Shown: positions 5,015 through 6,097 of the stretch, in pieces
Numbering within the stretch: the stretch's first letter is position 1
Layout of the letters: the number at the start of each line of letters is the position of its first letter
Assembly (NCBI GenBank): GCA_025352485.1
Contig: JANXTJ010000002.1
Span: 1-6,097, forward strand
Length of the DNA: 6,097 nucleotides
Direction of reading: 5' to 3'
Origin: Salinibacterium sp.
GTDB lineage: Bacteria > Actinomycetota > Actinomycetes > Actinomycetales > Microbacteriaceae
Made by a program: the position numbers and the translations under genes
The notes under the pieces: model-generated
The model's input: the letters and a program-made list of their open reading frames with translations, nothing else
What the model was told of the DNA's origin: nothing
Database searches by the model: none

Positions 5015-6097
5015 TTAGGCCGCTACTGACGCGCGCGCGTCCAGGAGGTATCGCGAGTATGCGGTGATGGTCAGGAACGTCGGGAAATCCTCCTGCAGCG
5101 TGACCGACCGGAACACCTCGGCGGCATCGTCGAAGCGATCGCCTGGCGTGCGCGTGAGACCCGCGAAGAGACGCTCCAGCTCGACCTCGATCAGCGCAGG
5201 GGTGACGAGGTTGCCCTCCGCGGTGCGAACACGCTGGTGGATCCACTGCCATAACTGACTCCGACTAATCTCGGCAGTTGCGGCATCCTCCATGAGATTA
5301 TCGATGGCCGCTGCACCGATCCCGCGCAGCCAGCTCTCGATGTAGCGGACCGCAATCGACACGTTGGCTGCGATACCGGCGTCCGTGACCGTGCCGTCAA
5401 TGCGCAGGTTGAGAAGATCGGCCCCGGTCACGGACACCTCGGGGCGCAACCGGTCTACCTGATTCGGGCGCTCGCCCAGCACCGCATCGAATTCTGCCTG
5501 CGCCGTCGATACCAGGTCGGGATGCGCCACCCAAGTACCGTCGAAACCGTCGCCGGCCTCGCGCCGCTTGTCTTCGGTCACCGCAGCAAGGGCGCGGGCG
5601 GTCACCTCAGGGTCGCGTCGATTCGGAATAAACGCGCTCATGCCGCCAATGGCATATGCACCGCGCTTGTGGCAGGTCGCGACCAAAAGCTCGGTGTATG
5701 CCCGCATAAACGGAACTGTCATCGTGATACTCGCGCGATCGGGCAGAATGAAATTTGCCCCTCGCCCGCGGAAGTTTTTGATGATCGAGAAGATGTAATC
5801 CCAGCGGCCCGCGTTCAGGCCCGAGCTGTGTTCTTTCAGTTCGTACAGGATTTCATCCATTTCAAACGCAGCCAAAATGGTTTCGATCAGGACAGTCGCC
5901 TTGATCGTGCCTTGTGGCAAACCCAATTCGTTTTGCGTCATGACGAAAATATCGTTCCACAGGCGCGCTTCCAGGTGCGATTCCATCTTCGGCAGGTAGA
6001 AATACGGGCCGGCGCCGCGCGCCAGTTGTTCCTTGGCGTTATGGAACATGAACAGGGCAAAATCGAAAATGCCACCGGAAATGCGCTTGCCATCGAC
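5015..6097 (-). CDS. aceB: Malate synthase A, C-terminal 360 residues (N-terminus beyond the window; mosaic)
   Basis: Malate synthase joins glyoxylate and acetyl-CoA to form malate, the second step of the glyoxylate bypass that allows growth on acetate or fatty acids. The visible part starts VDGKRISGGIFDF and ends at a TAA at 5015-5017. The complete enzyme is about 530 residues, so about one third is missing. Magnesium ligands are recognisable as Glu72 (VLIETI) and Asp100 (GRWDYIFS), matching Glu250 and Asp278 of the E. coli enzyme. The catalytic base is Asp271 in NLMEDAATAEIS (E. coli Asp447). CHKRGAYAIGGMSAFIP and DGFDGTWVAHP are further family signatures. The codon use is split. Upstream of about 5830 all 9 Glu codons are GAA and all 3 Gln codons CAA. 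From 5692 down, 14 of 16 Glu are GAG and all 6 Gln are CAG. The first part resembles betaproteobacterial AceB, the second actinobacterial AceB. Confidence 0.95.
   Translation of the reverse strand, partial: VDGKRISGGIFDFALFMFHNAKEQLARGAGPYFYLPKMESHLEARLWNDIFVMTQNELGLPQGTIKATVLIETILAAFEMDEILYELKEHSSGLNAGRWDYIFSIIKNFRGRGANFILPDRASITMTVPFMRAYTELLVATCHKRGAYAIGGMSAFIPNRRDPEVTARALAAVTEDKRREAGDGFDGTWVAHPDLVSTAQAEFDAVLGERPNQVDRLRPEVSVTGADLLNLRIDGTVTDAGIAANVSIAVRYIESWLRGIGAAAIDNLMEDAATAEISRSQLWQWIHQRVRTAEGNLVTPALIEVELERLFAGLTRTPGDRFDDAAEVFRSVTLQEDFPTFLTITAYSRYLLDARASVAA

Overview
The window is high-GC DNA with actinobacterial gene content, most likely from a member of the Microbacteriaceae. The evidence is the acpP-fabF pair followed convergently by a DUF3145 gene, a GTG-started family A polymerase of the actinobacterial stand-alone type, and GC-rich third codon positions. 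This assignment rests on recalled family resemblance, not on a search.

Left part (1-1513, + strand): the end of the type II fatty-acid synthase cluster. The last 35 codons of acpP (acyl carrier protein) are followed by an intact fabF (beta-ketoacyl-ACP synthase II, 413 aa). The first 72 bases are not normal flanking sequence. They are the reverse complement of an internal acpP piece and form a 39-bp perfect inverted repeat with the true acpP sequence, so the left edge looks like an amplification or assembly fold-back.

Middle (1514-1684): a gene-free convergence zone holding a 108-bp imperfect palindrome with 17-bp perfect ends, plus a third copy of the end motif in direct orientation. It resembles a MITE or a solo insertion-element end, and may also separate the converging transcripts.

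Right part (1685-6097, all - strand), read in the direction of transcription: a malate synthase lacking its N-terminus (cut by the window edge), a family A DNA polymerase, a PadR-family repressor, the DUF3145 gene and a 56-aa acidic small protein 4 bases after it. Polymerase and padR are 34 bp apart. A 243-bp gap with a tandem 14-bp repeat and a dyad precedes the DUF3145 gene. The two short gaps (34 bp and 4 bp) suggest two small transcription units.

The malate synthase is mosaic. Its upstream part (positions above about 5830) uses only GAA for Glu and CAA for Gln and reads like a betaproteobacterial AceB. The rest uses almost only GAG and CAG and reads like an actinobacterial one. With the fold-back at the other end, this suggests that the window is a metagenomic or single-cell contig with artefacts at both ends, although natural recombination is not excluded. 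I do not see a convincing new multi-gene system. The least explained items are the 56-aa acidic CxxHxxC protein, the palindromic element and the repeats in front of DUF3145.
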